NCBI GenBank assembly: GCA_030435675.1
Contig: CM059621.1
Span: forward strand, 14,012,001 to 14,076,000
DNA: 64,000 nucleotides
DNA from: Steinernema hermaphroditum
Taxonomy: Eukaryota; Nematoda; Chromadorea; Rhabditida; Steinernematidae
Reading direction: 5' to 3'
Part shown: in pieces, positions 12,084 to 23,117 of the stretch
Layout: each line of letters begins with the position of its first letter
How positions within the stretch are numbered: the first letter of the stretch is position 1
Made by a program: the position numbers and the translations under genes
Notes under the pieces: generated by a model
Seen by the model: only the letters and a program-made list of their open reading frames with translations
Told to the model about the DNA's origin: nothing
Database searches by the model: none

Positions 12084-15058
12084 CTAGTAAACGGGCTTGT
12101 ACTTCTTCAACTCTACCATAATGTGGTGAATGTTTATGAGTTCACTTCGAACGGCGCACTCGTTGAACGCCTCGTGGGAGAGCACCTTGCTGAAGCGATG
12201 GTAGTACTGTACCAGCTGTGTAAACGCCGCCTGGAGGATGTTCGTTCCGTTCTTGAAGTTCGTAAAGGAAGTGAGAATCTCCCGGTTGATGGCGTCGATC
12301 GACTTCTTCCAGTTGGCGCCGAACGCCTTGACGATGTCGGTGATGTGGCCCGAGTTCGCGTAACGGATAAGAAGCTGCGTGTGCGACTGTTCCACCAGGG
12401 GCTCGCACTCGTTGACGAAAGCGATCAGCTGTCCGAAATAGGGATTGAGCATCTCTTCGACGTAGCTGCTTATCTTCGTTTGTTGCAGCTCCCAGAAGCT
12501 TGTTCGTTCTTTGGAATCTGTGGTTACCCGTTCCTAAATCACTCGATTAGATTGGCAATCCGAAAAGCGCATGAGTACGTCGAGGATATTCAGAATGACG
12601 TCATAATTGTTGATGATACAGATCAAGCGGTCTTTTCTACTTGACAGCTTGGAAGCCAACCGATTGAGCAGTTTTTCGATCTCAGTTTGCTGGCGAGTCA
12701 AGTGCTTCTGAAATAGCAATGGTCGAAGCGATGGATTCGTAGGCTAATGGATACCTGTAGCTGTGGTTCCATCGGCTTTCCAGAAAGTTGACAACATACT
12801 AACAAGGCGCACGTGAACTCAGCGTATCTTCTGATTACGTAGTGAGGCCTCGTGTCAACAGGGGTAGCTAGCTTCTGGACATCAAGATTCCGGACGCTTT
12901 CGTTGTGCATCTCCATCACGGTGTCGAATCGGGTCCACAGAAGGCGAAGGACGCTGTCCCAGTAGCCGTCAAGTGGAGGGACTTCTCTTTTGGCCATCAA
13001 GTCATAGTATTTAGAGCAAAGACAGATGCAGATGTAGAGCGAAATCGCATCGTAGTTGACGGCTATCTTCTCTTGGAGCATTTTCTAAATTAGCGCAATC
13101 AATTCGCATGGACTTGAACTCACTCGAACTTACAAGTAAGTGAGTGATTGCTTTACCCATGATCTGAGTGAAAAGTTCAACGGTGGTCTGACCCGTTACC
13201 ATGAAGAAATCGGCAATGAAGAGGAATTCGTGGCTACAGTGATCGACAAGAGCGTACTGTATGCTTCGGAAGAGACACTCGTACTGGAACTGGAACGAAA
13301 ATCTTCTTATCTGGCAACGTCGGGGAACCCACTCGTTCGTTGGCTTGCTGGGCGGCGTGTGGGACGATCAAAGGAGCCATGAGATCCAGGGAAAGGAGAC
13401 TTTCTCGAGCGCCCAGAGAGAATACTGTAGCCCTGTTTCGCACTTGAGGCTTTGTGGAGAAAAAGCCGCCTCCTTTGACGTGATCTTCGGCTCCGAGAAG
13501 GTCATCTTTTGTGGCGCTGTCGGCCATCTAGAAGAAGAATGTATAAAAGTGTGGGGAAATCGTCAGCCAACCTGAAGTTTGAACAACCGCGAAGCATACG
13601 TCTTGAAGTACGAGAAGAACATCTTGCTTACAGTGTCGATGTACTCGTCTCGAATCTGAAACAGACATAGACAATAGACAGTCTGCAGAGTTCTGCAAAA
13701 GCTGGAAATCTCCCTCAGACTTCTGAATCCCATTGTCAAAAGTCGGTCGTTTCACGTTCAGTGTGGTGATCAACAAGGCCCGGTCGAAAGACCTCTTTTC
13801 AAACCACCCGTCGGAGCTCTCTGTTTGAAATTCAAGCAGGAAACAAACAGATGTGCGGTAAGTTTTTGATATCGAACAATAAGCTACTGCCCTTCGTAGG
13901 GATGATCACCGTTCTGTTCGCTGTCGCCTTCGGAACTGCAGTCGCCAACGCTGTTGTCGTCTGCTCCAAAAAGAAGCCTCCTCCTACACCTCCTGTACAA
14001 GCTCGTCCTCCTTCCGCTCCAAAGGTATGGAATTAAATGCAGGCATTTTAGAAGCTTAATTTTTTTTGATATTGTAGGTTATTGAGAACCACCCGCCCAC
14101 TACGTCTCCCACTCCCACTTCCGTTGCTCCGGCACCTACGAAATCGACCAAAACGACGATGCAATCGCAAGTCGGAGACGACGTGGCCGATGGACACTAT
14201 GAGGACGTCACCGTTGGATGAATTCGCAGAAATAATGCGCCGGTATGTAAGTACTTAAAGCATCAACATAAAAAATTACCTCTCGAGCGACTTGACGATC
14301 GTTCGCCAAGAAGAACTCGTAGAAGAATCTGTTTTTCAGAAGGGCGTTCTGGGGTATTTGATAATTTGTCAACGGCTTCTTAAACAAAGAGATCTTGACG
14401 AGAAGCCATTCTCTCATCTTCTCCATTGCCTTGTACTTTAGGTTTTCAATCACATCCTGCACATCAGATACAGCCTTCGCCTCCTTGAATTCTTGCGCCT
14501 TCAAAAATTGGAGCTTGTGCTGAAGCTCGTGGAGTTGTTCGAGAAACTCTCGATCATTGACATCACGCTCAAGAATCGCTCTAAATAAATAATACAAAGA
14601 GAACAGACAGTAAAAACTCACTGAATCATCACGGGAGGGACTACCATGTCGTCGACGAACTGGCTCAGCTCCCCACGTACTTGCTGGCGATTCTGTAGCT
14701 GTTGGTTGATTTCCACAGATTGCTCCTGGAGGCTCTTCATATCCGACGAGATGGAGCCGAGTTCCACAAGAAAACCGGAGAGCATGCCTTCCAGGCGTTC
14801 GAAAACTTCATCGCAGGTGGTGATCTGGGAGTGGAGATCAACAAGTTTGTCCGCTTGCTGGATGCAGTCCTGCACGGCGTCGCGATTCGCCACTTTCAGC
14901 TGCTCGTCGATCTGCGCGGAATACTTTCGGAGGTCGAGACCGCTCTCCAGCGCCGAGCGAACGATCTCGTCGTCAGCTTCGAGCACATCTTCTAACATGG
15001 AGTTTGAAGATGTCCCAGAAGTCGTCGAAATCGGCATCGTTGAAGACGCCGAAGCCAT
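12084..15058 (-). CDS. vps-52: VPS52, GARP/EARP tethering subunit
   Basis: Exons 15058-14622, 14580-14280, 13655-13572, 13527-13333, 13289-13134, 13084-12755, 12707-12579 and 12533-12084 join to 693 aa (human ~720). The N-terminal third is coiled coil. Conserved stretches include RFFYEFFLANDRQVARE, RDEYIDTVSKMFFSYF, PLIVPHAAQ, DTRPHYVIRRYAEF and the last residues SELINIHHIMVELKK. VPS52 tethers endosome-derived vesicles at the trans-Golgi with VPS51/53/54. Intron 2 (14279-13656, ~620 nt) is far longer than the others and holds another gene on the plus strand. The start is the Met after an AG that could be a trans-splice site. Confidence 0.95.
13851..14221 (+). CDS. small signal-anchor protein nested in vps-52 intron
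   Basis: Three exons (13851-13857, 13900-14024, 14078-14221) give a 91-aa protein. Residues ~4-22 (MITVLFAVAFGTAVANAVVV) form a membrane segment or signal peptide. A CSKKKPPPTPP junction and a Pro/Thr-rich tail ending in acidic residues follow. The first intron (42 nt, GTAAGTT...CGTAG) is a multiple of three, so retention would only lengthen the N-terminus. The gene lies wholly inside vps-52 intron 2, in the opposite direction. I do not recognise it. Its layout resembles the small proteins at 31812 and 33109. Confidence 0.7.
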
Positions 15059-15849
15059 CTGCTTTTGAAATCGCATGCACTATACGACATGGGTGGTCAC
15101 GAGGCGCGCAATTCGAAATTCGTATGCATCGCTTGTTATCGAAGCAACAATATCTCGGGCGACTTGACGATCATTCGCCAGTACGAGTCTCATCTTAATT
15201 ACTGAACAACTCTAAATTCACTCGTCATTCTCAGGACATCCACGAAGTACTCGAAGCACTCCACGAATTTTCGAGTCAGAAAAGTAGGTCTCATAATATT
15301 TCGACGATAAATTTCCATGTCAAATAGCGCATCGTCCAGAAACGATCACGTCTGTGACAAATCCATCTTTCTATATATATATATATATATAGCCAAATAC
15401 GCAAGCGCAGAAGATTTAAAATAAGACGTAACTAGTCATATAAAAATATGTTGCAGGTTGCAATAAGTTTGTGTCTGTAGGACGTACAGATTGGTCAGTG
15501 ATGTCATTTGAAGTTGGAGCGGTCGTTTGTCACCAGCCCACACGCAGTGTCCCCTATAGGACTCCCCCGCGCGTTTTTGTATTTCGCAATTTGAGGCAAT
15601 TATCCCTGACAGCTCCTGAATTCTGTGTTCTGGCGAAGAGCACGCAATCCAGAAGTTTTCTTCCGAACTTCCGTATCACCCTTTTAGATTTCAACTTCTT
15701 TGATCTGTCCAAGTTTTCGAAATTGCGTCCCTTCGCACACATTTAAATTTTCTTCAATGCATGTAGCCTGTATTCATGTCGATTTCAGGTAATCGGAAGG
15801 AAAGACACATTTGGATCTGACCTCATCCATTCCTCAACTTTAAAAAGTT
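15059..15849. other. intergenic region between vps-52 and gad-1
   Basis: It contains a 27-bp near-copy of a vps-52 exon end (15154-15180), a (TA)n run at ~15372-15391 and no gene I can support. A 91-codon plus-strand frame at 15471-15746 looks non-coding. Confidence 0.5.
15372..15392. repeat. (TA)n microsatellite
   Basis: About ten uninterrupted TA dinucleotides lie between vps-52 and gad-1. Confidence 0.9.
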
Positions 15850-18376
15850 ATGAGCCAGCCAGAAGAGCTCAAAGAGGTCGTCGAACATCAGATCGACGAG
15901 CCAACCAGTGATGAGACCACGCAAAGAGAAGGTACGCTTGCGTGAACAGCGTTTTCCAATGTCCCTCTCTCTTTAGAGCTCTCGAGAACCCACGAACAAT
16001 CGTCAGCGAACGCTCAGCGGGAGTCTGAAGCGGAAGAAAAAGAGCAACCGAAAAACGCGTCCAAAAAAGCCCGCAACTTTGACTTCGACGCACTCTTTGC
16101 GCAAACGCTTCAGAACGCGCCATCGGCGCACTCAACAGAAGGCGCAATCGGCCGCTTCGAAGACCTTCAGGTCTCTCGTAAAAAAAAGGGCGAAGAAGAA
16201 TCAGCACACGGAAGACGTTCTGGCGTATGGGCTGGGCTGGATACGCAACGCATTCTAAAATGTGGTTTTCAGCTACCTGATGGAGAATCTGCAGATGTCG
16301 CCGACAACGTACGTAAAGCGGCAGTAGATTCGGATAGTGATGACGACATCGGTCCTGCTTTGCCACCAGGATTCCAGGTGTGTAACCACTACTTGTAGAA
16401 ATGAGAAGACGCAGTTGAAGATGTTTTTGAAATCGATCTCTGTGATCAGCGCCATCTGGCGATAGTTCAGAGCAACTGGAAATCTTTATAGTGGTTTTCT
16501 CACTGTTGACATGAACATTTTAGGTCGACAAAACAGTTATTGTTGAAGAACCAAAGGATTCTGCGGAATTCGACGAGTTCGATGACATGGATACGATCTC
16601 AACCGCTGTCCTCATTCCCACGGCTTGCGAAGTCTCTATTAGGCACGGTTCCAAACCGGTATGCATAACAATAAGCACCGTAAAACTAACTTGCATTTTA
16701 GGTCACTGCGCTCTCATTCGATCAGGCTGGCTCAAAGTTCTCGACTGGTGCCGTCGATTACCACGTGAATCTCTATGAATTCCAGAAGATGGATTCAACT
16801 ATGAAAGCATTCCGCGAATTGACTCCTTGCGAAAGGTAAGGCGCAGAGGAATTACACCGCTCTAATCCCCTTTTCCTTCTTAGTCATCCAGTCCATTCCA
16901 TCGCATACAGCGCAAATGGAGAGGACCTGCTCATCGCCAGTGGTGACGCACTGATCAAAGTGCTGGACCGCCAGGGGAAGCAGAAGTACGAAACCGTCAG
17001 GGGTGACCAGTACCTAGTCGACCTGAGTCAAACGAAGGGCCACACCGGAACGGTCAACTGTATTGTATGGCACCCTCTCCTGAAAACCGAGTTTCTCTCC
17101 GCCAGCGTGGACGGTTCTCTTCGTGTTTGGAGTACTGATGATTACAAGGAGATCACCCGCTGCATCAACAAGCAGAAGAAACTCATAAAAGTGAAAGGAG
17201 CACACGGCAAACGCGCGAACCCCACTACCTGCTGCTACTCACGAGATGGTAAACTGATCGCCGCTGGATGCTACGATGGATCGATCTTGATCTGGAAGAA
17301 TGGGAACATTTTCGTTAATACGGCCTACGCCAACCGAGAAGCCCATAAGGGTCCGATCACTTCGTTGTGCTTTTCGCCCGATGGAAAGCGCATTCTTTCT
17401 CGATCGCGTAAGTGTGTATTTTGTTTCGCTTTTCTTATTTTCTGTTTAGTGGATGGAACCCTCAAAATATTTGCTCTCGACAACTTAAAGAAGCCCCAAT
17501 TTGTTGTGAATGATTTGCCCAACTCGTTCTCTCAGTAAGATTTAGAGTAAATGACAACTGCTAATAACTATTTTTTAGAACGGACTGCGGTTTCAGTCCC
17601 AGGGGAGAAGTCGTCTTCACTGCAACATCGGATACTTCACGAGATGGTGACAGCGGACAGCTGATCTTCTTCGATGCGAACACATTCGAAAAAGTATACC
17701 AGATCGACTACCCGAAAGCCGGCTGTATCAGAGTCCTCTGGCACCCGCGCCTAAACCAGATCATGACCTCCTTCAGCGATGGATCTCTCAAGCTCTACTA
17801 TGATCCTGAGACCAGCCTTCGCGGCGCCCTTTCATGTGTCAACAAGCCGGTTAAGCGCTCGCGACAGAATGAGCTCGTCAGAGAAGAATTTGTTCTTTCA
17901 CGTAAGAATACCAAATTTTTAGGAGTATGATTAATGCTGTGTTTTCAGCGTTGGCGCTCGAGATGTTCCAGCCTCGCGGAGAAGAAGGCGAAGAAAAGGA
18001 GGTGACCACGTGGAGAATCCGGAAGTACCTCCGTCAGCGGGACAATGCGCTCCGGCCCGAGTTCAGGAAGCCGGCTGAGCTGCCGAATTCGAAAACAGCT
18101 ACCGGACCTCGTATCGCTTCCGGAGGAACGCTGCATTCCTACATCGCCAAAGAAATCGGTACAAGTCGAAACAAGGACTTCTTGGCCGACACAGATGTGC
18201 GCTCTTCCATCCTTCGTCATGCCGAGGCAGCGGAGAAGGAACCGCTATACATCACCAAAGCCTACAAGAGGACGCAGCCGGTGCCCATTTTCCAGAAGTA
18301 CGCAGAGGAGGAAACTGACCCGGACGACGAAGAGCTTATTCCTGTTTATAAGAAACCAAAGAGCATCAAGGATTAA
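15850..18376 (+). CDS. gad-1: WD-repeat protein WDR70/GAD-1
   Basis: Exons 15850-15931, 15977-16224, 16273-16377, 16524-16658, 16702-16835, 16884-17407, 17450-17534, 17579-17901 and 17949-18376 give 687 aa. The order is an acidic N-terminus ([15 protein letters not shown]), then WD repeats ([35 protein letters not shown]), then a basic tail with QPVPIFQKY. This is the WDR70 architecture; worm GAD-1 is needed for gastrulation, and yeast and human WDR70 act in chromatin or DNA-damage control. The 48-nt intron at 16225-16272 is a multiple of three without a stop, so it could also be exon. All other introns are needed to keep the frame. Confidence 0.92.
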
Positions 18377-18749
18377 TTGTGCATTGGAAAATGTTATTTG
18401 TTGGTTCAATTTGGTGTTATATTAATTTGCTTGAACATAAATCGGGTTTACGACCATTTAATTGCAGATGCATTTTTGTAAGTCGACAATATCATTCGTA
18501 CCATTGATTAACAAGGGTTCGACTGCTTCGTGGGAGAAGCCCCACGAAAAGGCCTATCATTACGAATCTACGAGGATACGCTGCTGAAGAAGAAGAGAGT
18601 TTTCATCAGAAGAGGTCCAGACAGACTTTGTTTGTATGTCGTCTAGACAGGTCTGTCTACCTTTCGTGCAGAGTAGACTCTTTTGGAATCACAAATTTAT
18701 TGTTTACTGGGGCGTTCATTGGTCGGTTGTGCGGCGGTCTTCTTTTGCC
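18377..18749. other. intergenic, 3' ends of two convergent genes
   Basis: This is the downstream region of gad-1 and of the small minus-strand gene. On the minus strand an AATAAA-like signal would be read from the plus-strand TTTATTG near 18695. No gene is seen. Confidence 0.5.
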
Positions 18750-18994
18750 TCATCGGACGGCTTTCCGTCGCTTGTAGTAGGCAACAATGCGTTTGCAGAC
18801 GAAGTGCAGGAGGACGAAGATTGTCATAATGCCGACTTCTTTCTTCATGCCATGGAGTGTTTGGAAGTTGTCGATCAGCGACCGAGTTTGACCGACGACC
18901 TGAGAGTATAACTTCAGTTTCCAGAGGGTCTAATGGGACTAACCTGTGAGATTTGTACTATGACGTCTAAAACGGAGTCCATGATGGCTATCAT
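18750..18994 (-). CDS. 66-aa single-pass membrane protein
   Basis: Two exons (18994-18944 and 18899-18750) with a clean 44-nt intron (GTTAGT...TCTCAG) encode MIAIMDSVLDVIVQISQ and a second part. The second part has a hydrophobic segment (VGIMTIFVLLHFVCKRIVA) and a basic end YYKRRKAVR. The layout is that of a tail-anchored or type II micro-protein. The exons are too short to stand out as long frames, but splice sites and frame agree. Upstream exons cannot be excluded. No family is recognised. Confidence 0.55.
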
Positions 18995-19703
18995 GGAGGA
19001 AATAGATAAACGGGATGGGGAGACTAATGTTGCTTTGTGGAAGAAGTGAGAATATTTCCCACATTTTTACAATATTCGAAGCGGGGTACGGTATCACATA
19101 GCAGTGGCTGTGGGCATAAAATATGCTCATAATAAGGAAATAATGAGAAAGATTTTTGCAGCAGGTGAGTTTTTGAAGGTAATCTCTTGTACTCAGTGAA
19201 CACTGTGAGAGCCAGAATCATGCGCACGTATGTAAGGCGGGATTCCCCGTCTCAGAGGCAGTTACCACTCGCTCGGCACCTCGTGATACGATCGCTGGCA
19301 CTCTGACGACAAATCGCCTCTAATCGTCGGAATCGAGAGCTTCCAACCCAACGTCCGATTGCTGTAAATCCATTGCTAACGTTCTCGTCGTTCTTTTGGG
19401 TTATCCCTCGATATCAGGCCCGTCTTCTAGAGATTTCAAGTAGTTCAAGACGATTTTTTTTGTCAATCAGAACCCCGAAGATTTCTCATGCTCCTAGATC
19501 CTTCACCTACAGCCTCGGTGAATTTCGTGCTATGCGCATGTGAGGCAGGCGCAGAGATGATTCCAGCAATACGTGCGCCGGAAAATCGTCACCCTAGGAC
19601 AGGGAAGGAGCGACGTGGAACTGAAATTCTGCAAAGATCATCAACAACAATCTATCAAATCATCTAACAAAAAACAAAGTGTTCAACATAACAAAATTAA
19701 AAA
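18995..19703. other. intergenic, no gene seen
   Basis: It holds short non-coding-looking frames only. The minus-strand gene beginning at 20586 ends at 19704. Confidence 0.5.
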
Positions 19704-20586
19704 CTACGAATTTTGTCCTCTTCCGCGCGGTACGTAGTGACTGCGGCCCAATCCTTGTCGATAGCCGTGGTCTAAACTAACCAGATGTGGGATCGATCGT
19801 GTGCTGGGACCGACTTACAGTTTCCTCTCGCATTTCCAAATCCATTGCGATGTCCAATAGGGAAGCCACGGATGCCATTCATAGCCATCCGCCTGTGAGC
19901 CATGTGATGCTGCGGTCCGTGGAAAGGAGAAAAGTGCCCTGGATAGCCGTACCGCATCGGAGGTCTTCCCATCGGGTTGAAGGGCGGCGTTAAATGAGGA
20001 GGCGGCACCATAAATTGTGCCGGCACAGGAGTGACAGGTTCCGGATACTCGACTGCGCCACCGGCAGTCGACATATCCTGCACTGGACGCACTTCCGGAG
20101 TGGGGAACTCTCGCGCCTCAGGTGACAGTGGGCAGAGTTCAGGCAGGCGCGGCGCGTCAGCTGGCTTCATACCTTCCACCGCTCTTTCCTGTATCTCGAT
20201 AGCCGATTGGAGCATTCTGAAATGGGACAACATGAATATTCTCAGCGACGTGAGCGACGCACTTGATCTGCTCCCGGCGTTTTATCATGTTCTCCTGCTC
20301 ATTTCGTTGGCGTTCTACGAGTAACTGGAGTCTTGGTTCGAGCTCATCATCCGGCACATCGTATGGTTGCTGAAATGAGTGAAATTGGCGACGTTGAATG
20401 ACGGACAACGCGTACATCATGGATTGGGTCAAAATGGAGTCGTTTGTTGGCCGACTCGTCGCGGCACCACATCGTGAACCGCTTGCGCTTCGGCTTCTGC
20501 TCAACAGCAACGGCTGCTTCGGGCTCATCGCGGATCTCGCCGTCCTCCAAGTCCGATTCACGGGCTTTTTGTTCGCTATCGTCCAT
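19704..20586 (-). CDS. charged nuclear-type protein with Pro/His/Met-rich and RG tail
   Basis: Exons 20586-20416, 20369-20263, 20216-19819 and 19771-19704 join to 247 aa. Residues 1-40 are acidic then basic (ESDLEDGEIRDE ... KPKRKRFTMW). Residues ~57-110 form a charged helix (RLQLLVERQRNEQENMIKRR), probably coiled coil. The rest is Pro/His/Met-rich, ending in SHYVPRGRGQNS with Arg-Gly pairs. RG and low-complexity tails are common in RNA-binding proteins, but no RNA-binding fold is visible. The Met follows CTTCAG, a likely trans-splice site. The ELM2-SANT gene ends 360 bp upstream on the same strand. Confidence 0.75.
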
Positions 20587-20945
20587 CTGAAGGCAGACTT
20601 GACGGTCAGATAATGAGACATGCACGCATAAAACGACCCAGAAACAAATGGAAATGGAAGAATTTTATGCAAAAAAAATCGACGGCAACTCGCGCGTTGT
20701 TTGAAATGACGAGGGGGAAATGTCTCAAATGCAGAAACTTTGCTGCATAAGCAGACTCAGGCACATCTTCTGCGGACCGGAAATCGTTTGAAAGAAGAAC
20801 TTTGGAACCTTGAACCGATCGACCTTTTTGTCAGAGGCGATTAGGGAAAGCCCGTTTCATCTTATATCGTCCTGCTGCTCTTCCTAGCACGAATGCATAT
20901 ACATTTTATTACAATAAGCAAAACAAATGGGTGTTATTACATAAA

Positions 20946-21582
20946 TCACTTTTTAAAGGGTTTCTTCCAGGGAGCGACCTGCTTGAGTAGGTAATAAAGC
21001 TCCACAAGCTCGCCTACAGTGAATCGATGGAGAAGGCGTCGCCTGATCTCGAAGAAGTTCTTGCGGAATCGTCTCACTCCTCTGCCGAATATGATCAGTT
21101 CTTCCTCGGCGATCCGCTTCCTCGGTAGCGTTATCGTTCTGTCCGGCGGATTCGCCTCTTCGATCGCGTGGAAGAGCTTCGCCGCTCTCCGAATGTCGTA
21201 GTTAGTCGTGTAGAGCGCAAGGAGGAGACGCTCGTCGTGCACGAATTTCGTTCTTCCACGACGCAATTCGAGGCTATCACTCAACTTATCGACATTTCCG
21301 CTATCTCCGTCAGGAATCCATAATACTTCCTCGCATATTCTATCCACAAAGGGCGTTCCAGGTTCGAAGTCGGGAATATCGGCCTGGAAATTCGCCCCGA
21401 CTCTGGCAATATCTCTGACTTTCTAAAATGCGTTCCTGTGTGAACTGCAGAACGACGGTGTTTACCCGCAGAGTACTTCTTGTAGAGACTGTTCGTCTTG
21501 GCGTGGGCGGGCTGCGACACTTCCGGAAGGTGTCATGGCCGTGATGCGTGCCTCTGACGCGGGGTGATCGACGCACTGACAT
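20946..21582 (-). CDS. ELM2-SANT chromatin co-repressor-type protein
   Basis: Exons 21582-21466 and 21422-20946 join in frame to 197 aa. The ELM2 motif is at ~40-60 (RVGANFQADIPDFEPG), followed by FVDRICEEVLWIP. A SANT-like helix block comes after (ELIIFGRGVRRFRKNFFEIR). ELM2-SANT proteins (MTA, MIER, CoREST) recruit and activate class I histone deacetylases; the SANT here would bind the deacetylase. The protein is short compared with most relatives and ends 25 residues after SANT. The other frame across exon 1 is open but does not splice in phase. The Met lies just after CGTTCCAG, a likely trans-splice site. Confidence 0.85.
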
Positions 21583-21685
21583 GATCTGGAACGTGAAAGT
21601 GATTCGTAAAGGGCACGCGAAAATAACCGCGCGGTACAGCTCGGTTTACGGAAATAAAACGCCTCAGCGCGAGGAGATCGCTTAA

Positions 21686-21919
21686 ATGCACAGAAAGAGA
21701 CGTAAGCCGCAGATAGAGAGACCTGTCTGTAAACCGCGACATGTCTATAGACAGGACCAGAGGCGTCTTGCATCTATTATTTCTCTGCAGTTCGAGTTGG
21801 AAAAACCTCCTGAAGAGAGTCCCCCAGTGACGCGCAAAGACACGAAAAACTCTTTCAGCACTGGTGTTCCTAAAAAGACGGCTGATTCGCTGTCCCCTTC
21901 GAAACATTTCCCATACTGA
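21686..21919 (+). CDS. possible small basic protein
   Basis: This is an open frame of 77 codons. Its second half (from 21792, just after the good acceptor CTCTGCAG) has coding-like composition, EKPPEESPPVTRKDTK and PKKTADSLSPSK. The first half is doubtful and may be intron or leader. It is divergent from the ELM2-SANT gene, with ~100 bp between starts. No family is recognised. Confidence 0.3.
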   Translation: MHRKRRKPQIERPVCKPRHVYRQDQRRLASIISLQFELEKPPEESPPVTRKDTKNSFSTGVPKKTADSLSPSKHFPY

Positions 21920-22204
21920 TGTGAATTGACTACTGTAGTAAAAGTCTACCAATGTGATTGCTTTCGTGCCTAACCACAAGGCGTTCTTTGTTCTGTTGGA
22001 AACCAAACGTTTTCGACACGCAAATGCCAGTGTCATTTGTAATTTAATTATTCACTTTTAAATAATTTTATCCGTTAAACACTAAACACTGCCAGTCACT
22101 ACCTTCACTACGCTGTAAAATAAACAACGAGATTGTCTAGTCTCTAGACGGGGTATCGACTGCATGACATCTGCAAATTTATTCTATCCTTTGAGAGCGC
22201 CGAA

Positions 22205-23066
22205 ATGCGGTCGATTCGCTTCTTCATATTCTTCGTGATCGCGTTCACAGCTGTAAACAAGTATCTTATCATGCTTATCCATACTTCTTCACTTGCAGGT
22301 CTCTTCTGCGAACACTTCGACTTGGAGCACCACGGGAAGTTCCACAGAATCGACAACAGATCGAGCAACGACCACAGTTGTAACTGAGTACTATATCATA
22401 GCACGTTCACAGTTCTCTGCTTTTAGATATCTTTAAGAAATCTCTCTAATTGGAACATCTCGGAAAAAGTTACAAAATGGACGATCGAATTTGATTCACG
22501 GAGAAGAAGGCCGTTGCCTACTGTGTATCCCGTGGGTAAGATCAGGAACACTAATTGACAAGCAAACTCTTCCCTTGTAGCCCACAAGCATCCAGATTTC
22601 TCGAAGCAGCACCTCTTCGTGCCAGCAATCGTTGTCGTCTGCATCGCCTTCGCCGCGTGCGCTATCTTCGACATTGCAATCCTCATTTGCCGGCGTGCGT
22701 TACTCTGCTCTCACCTGAGATGATTGCCTTGTTTATAGATCACAGTAAGAAAAGAGAACACAAGCGTGACATGGAGAACTTCGAGATCTTCGGCGCCTAC
22801 GCGAAGAGACTCCAGGCGAGCACGGAGGTAATATAGGGAAAGTAAGCTCTTTGGGAGAGATTTTCATTTAGTCGAAGATGAGATCGAATTCGAGTGATGC
22901 AGCAGATACAGGAAAGAAGTCTCCGAAGAAGGAGCCGTTGAAGGACGATGGTAAGAAGCAGCCGAAGGACGACCGAAAGAAGGAGCCGTTGAAGGACGGC
23001 GGAAAAAAGTCGCTGAACAAGGAGCTATTAAAAGAGGATGGAAAGAAGGATGTCATCATGATATGA
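22205..23066 (+). CDS. type I single-pass protein with Ser/Thr ectodomain and Lys-rich repeat tail
   Basis: Six exons (22205-22252, 22299-22379, 22427-22535, 22581-22694, 22739-22827, 22872-23066) give 211 aa. The order is a signal peptide (MRSIRFFIFFVIAFTA), a Thr/Ser-rich stretch (TSTWSTTGSSTESTTD), a short ectodomain with NLSNW and WNISEK glycosylation sites, one transmembrane helix (FVPAIVVVCIAFAACAIF), and a cytoplasmic tail. The tail has imperfect copies of KKEPLKDDGKK. Frame and splice sites agree at each join. The function is unknown. Confidence 0.75.
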
Positions 23067-23117
23067 TTATGTTGAAGGTAAATAATGGAAGCAAATTTCG
23101 TTCAGTTTTTATTCATT

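Noticed and set aside
15471..15746. 91-codon plus-strand frame
   Set aside because: It lacks coding composition and neighbouring splice signals.
21533..22036. Two overlapping minus-strand frames upstream of the ELM2-SANT gene
   Set aside because: Composition is not coding-like, and neither frame joins the ELM2 exon in phase.
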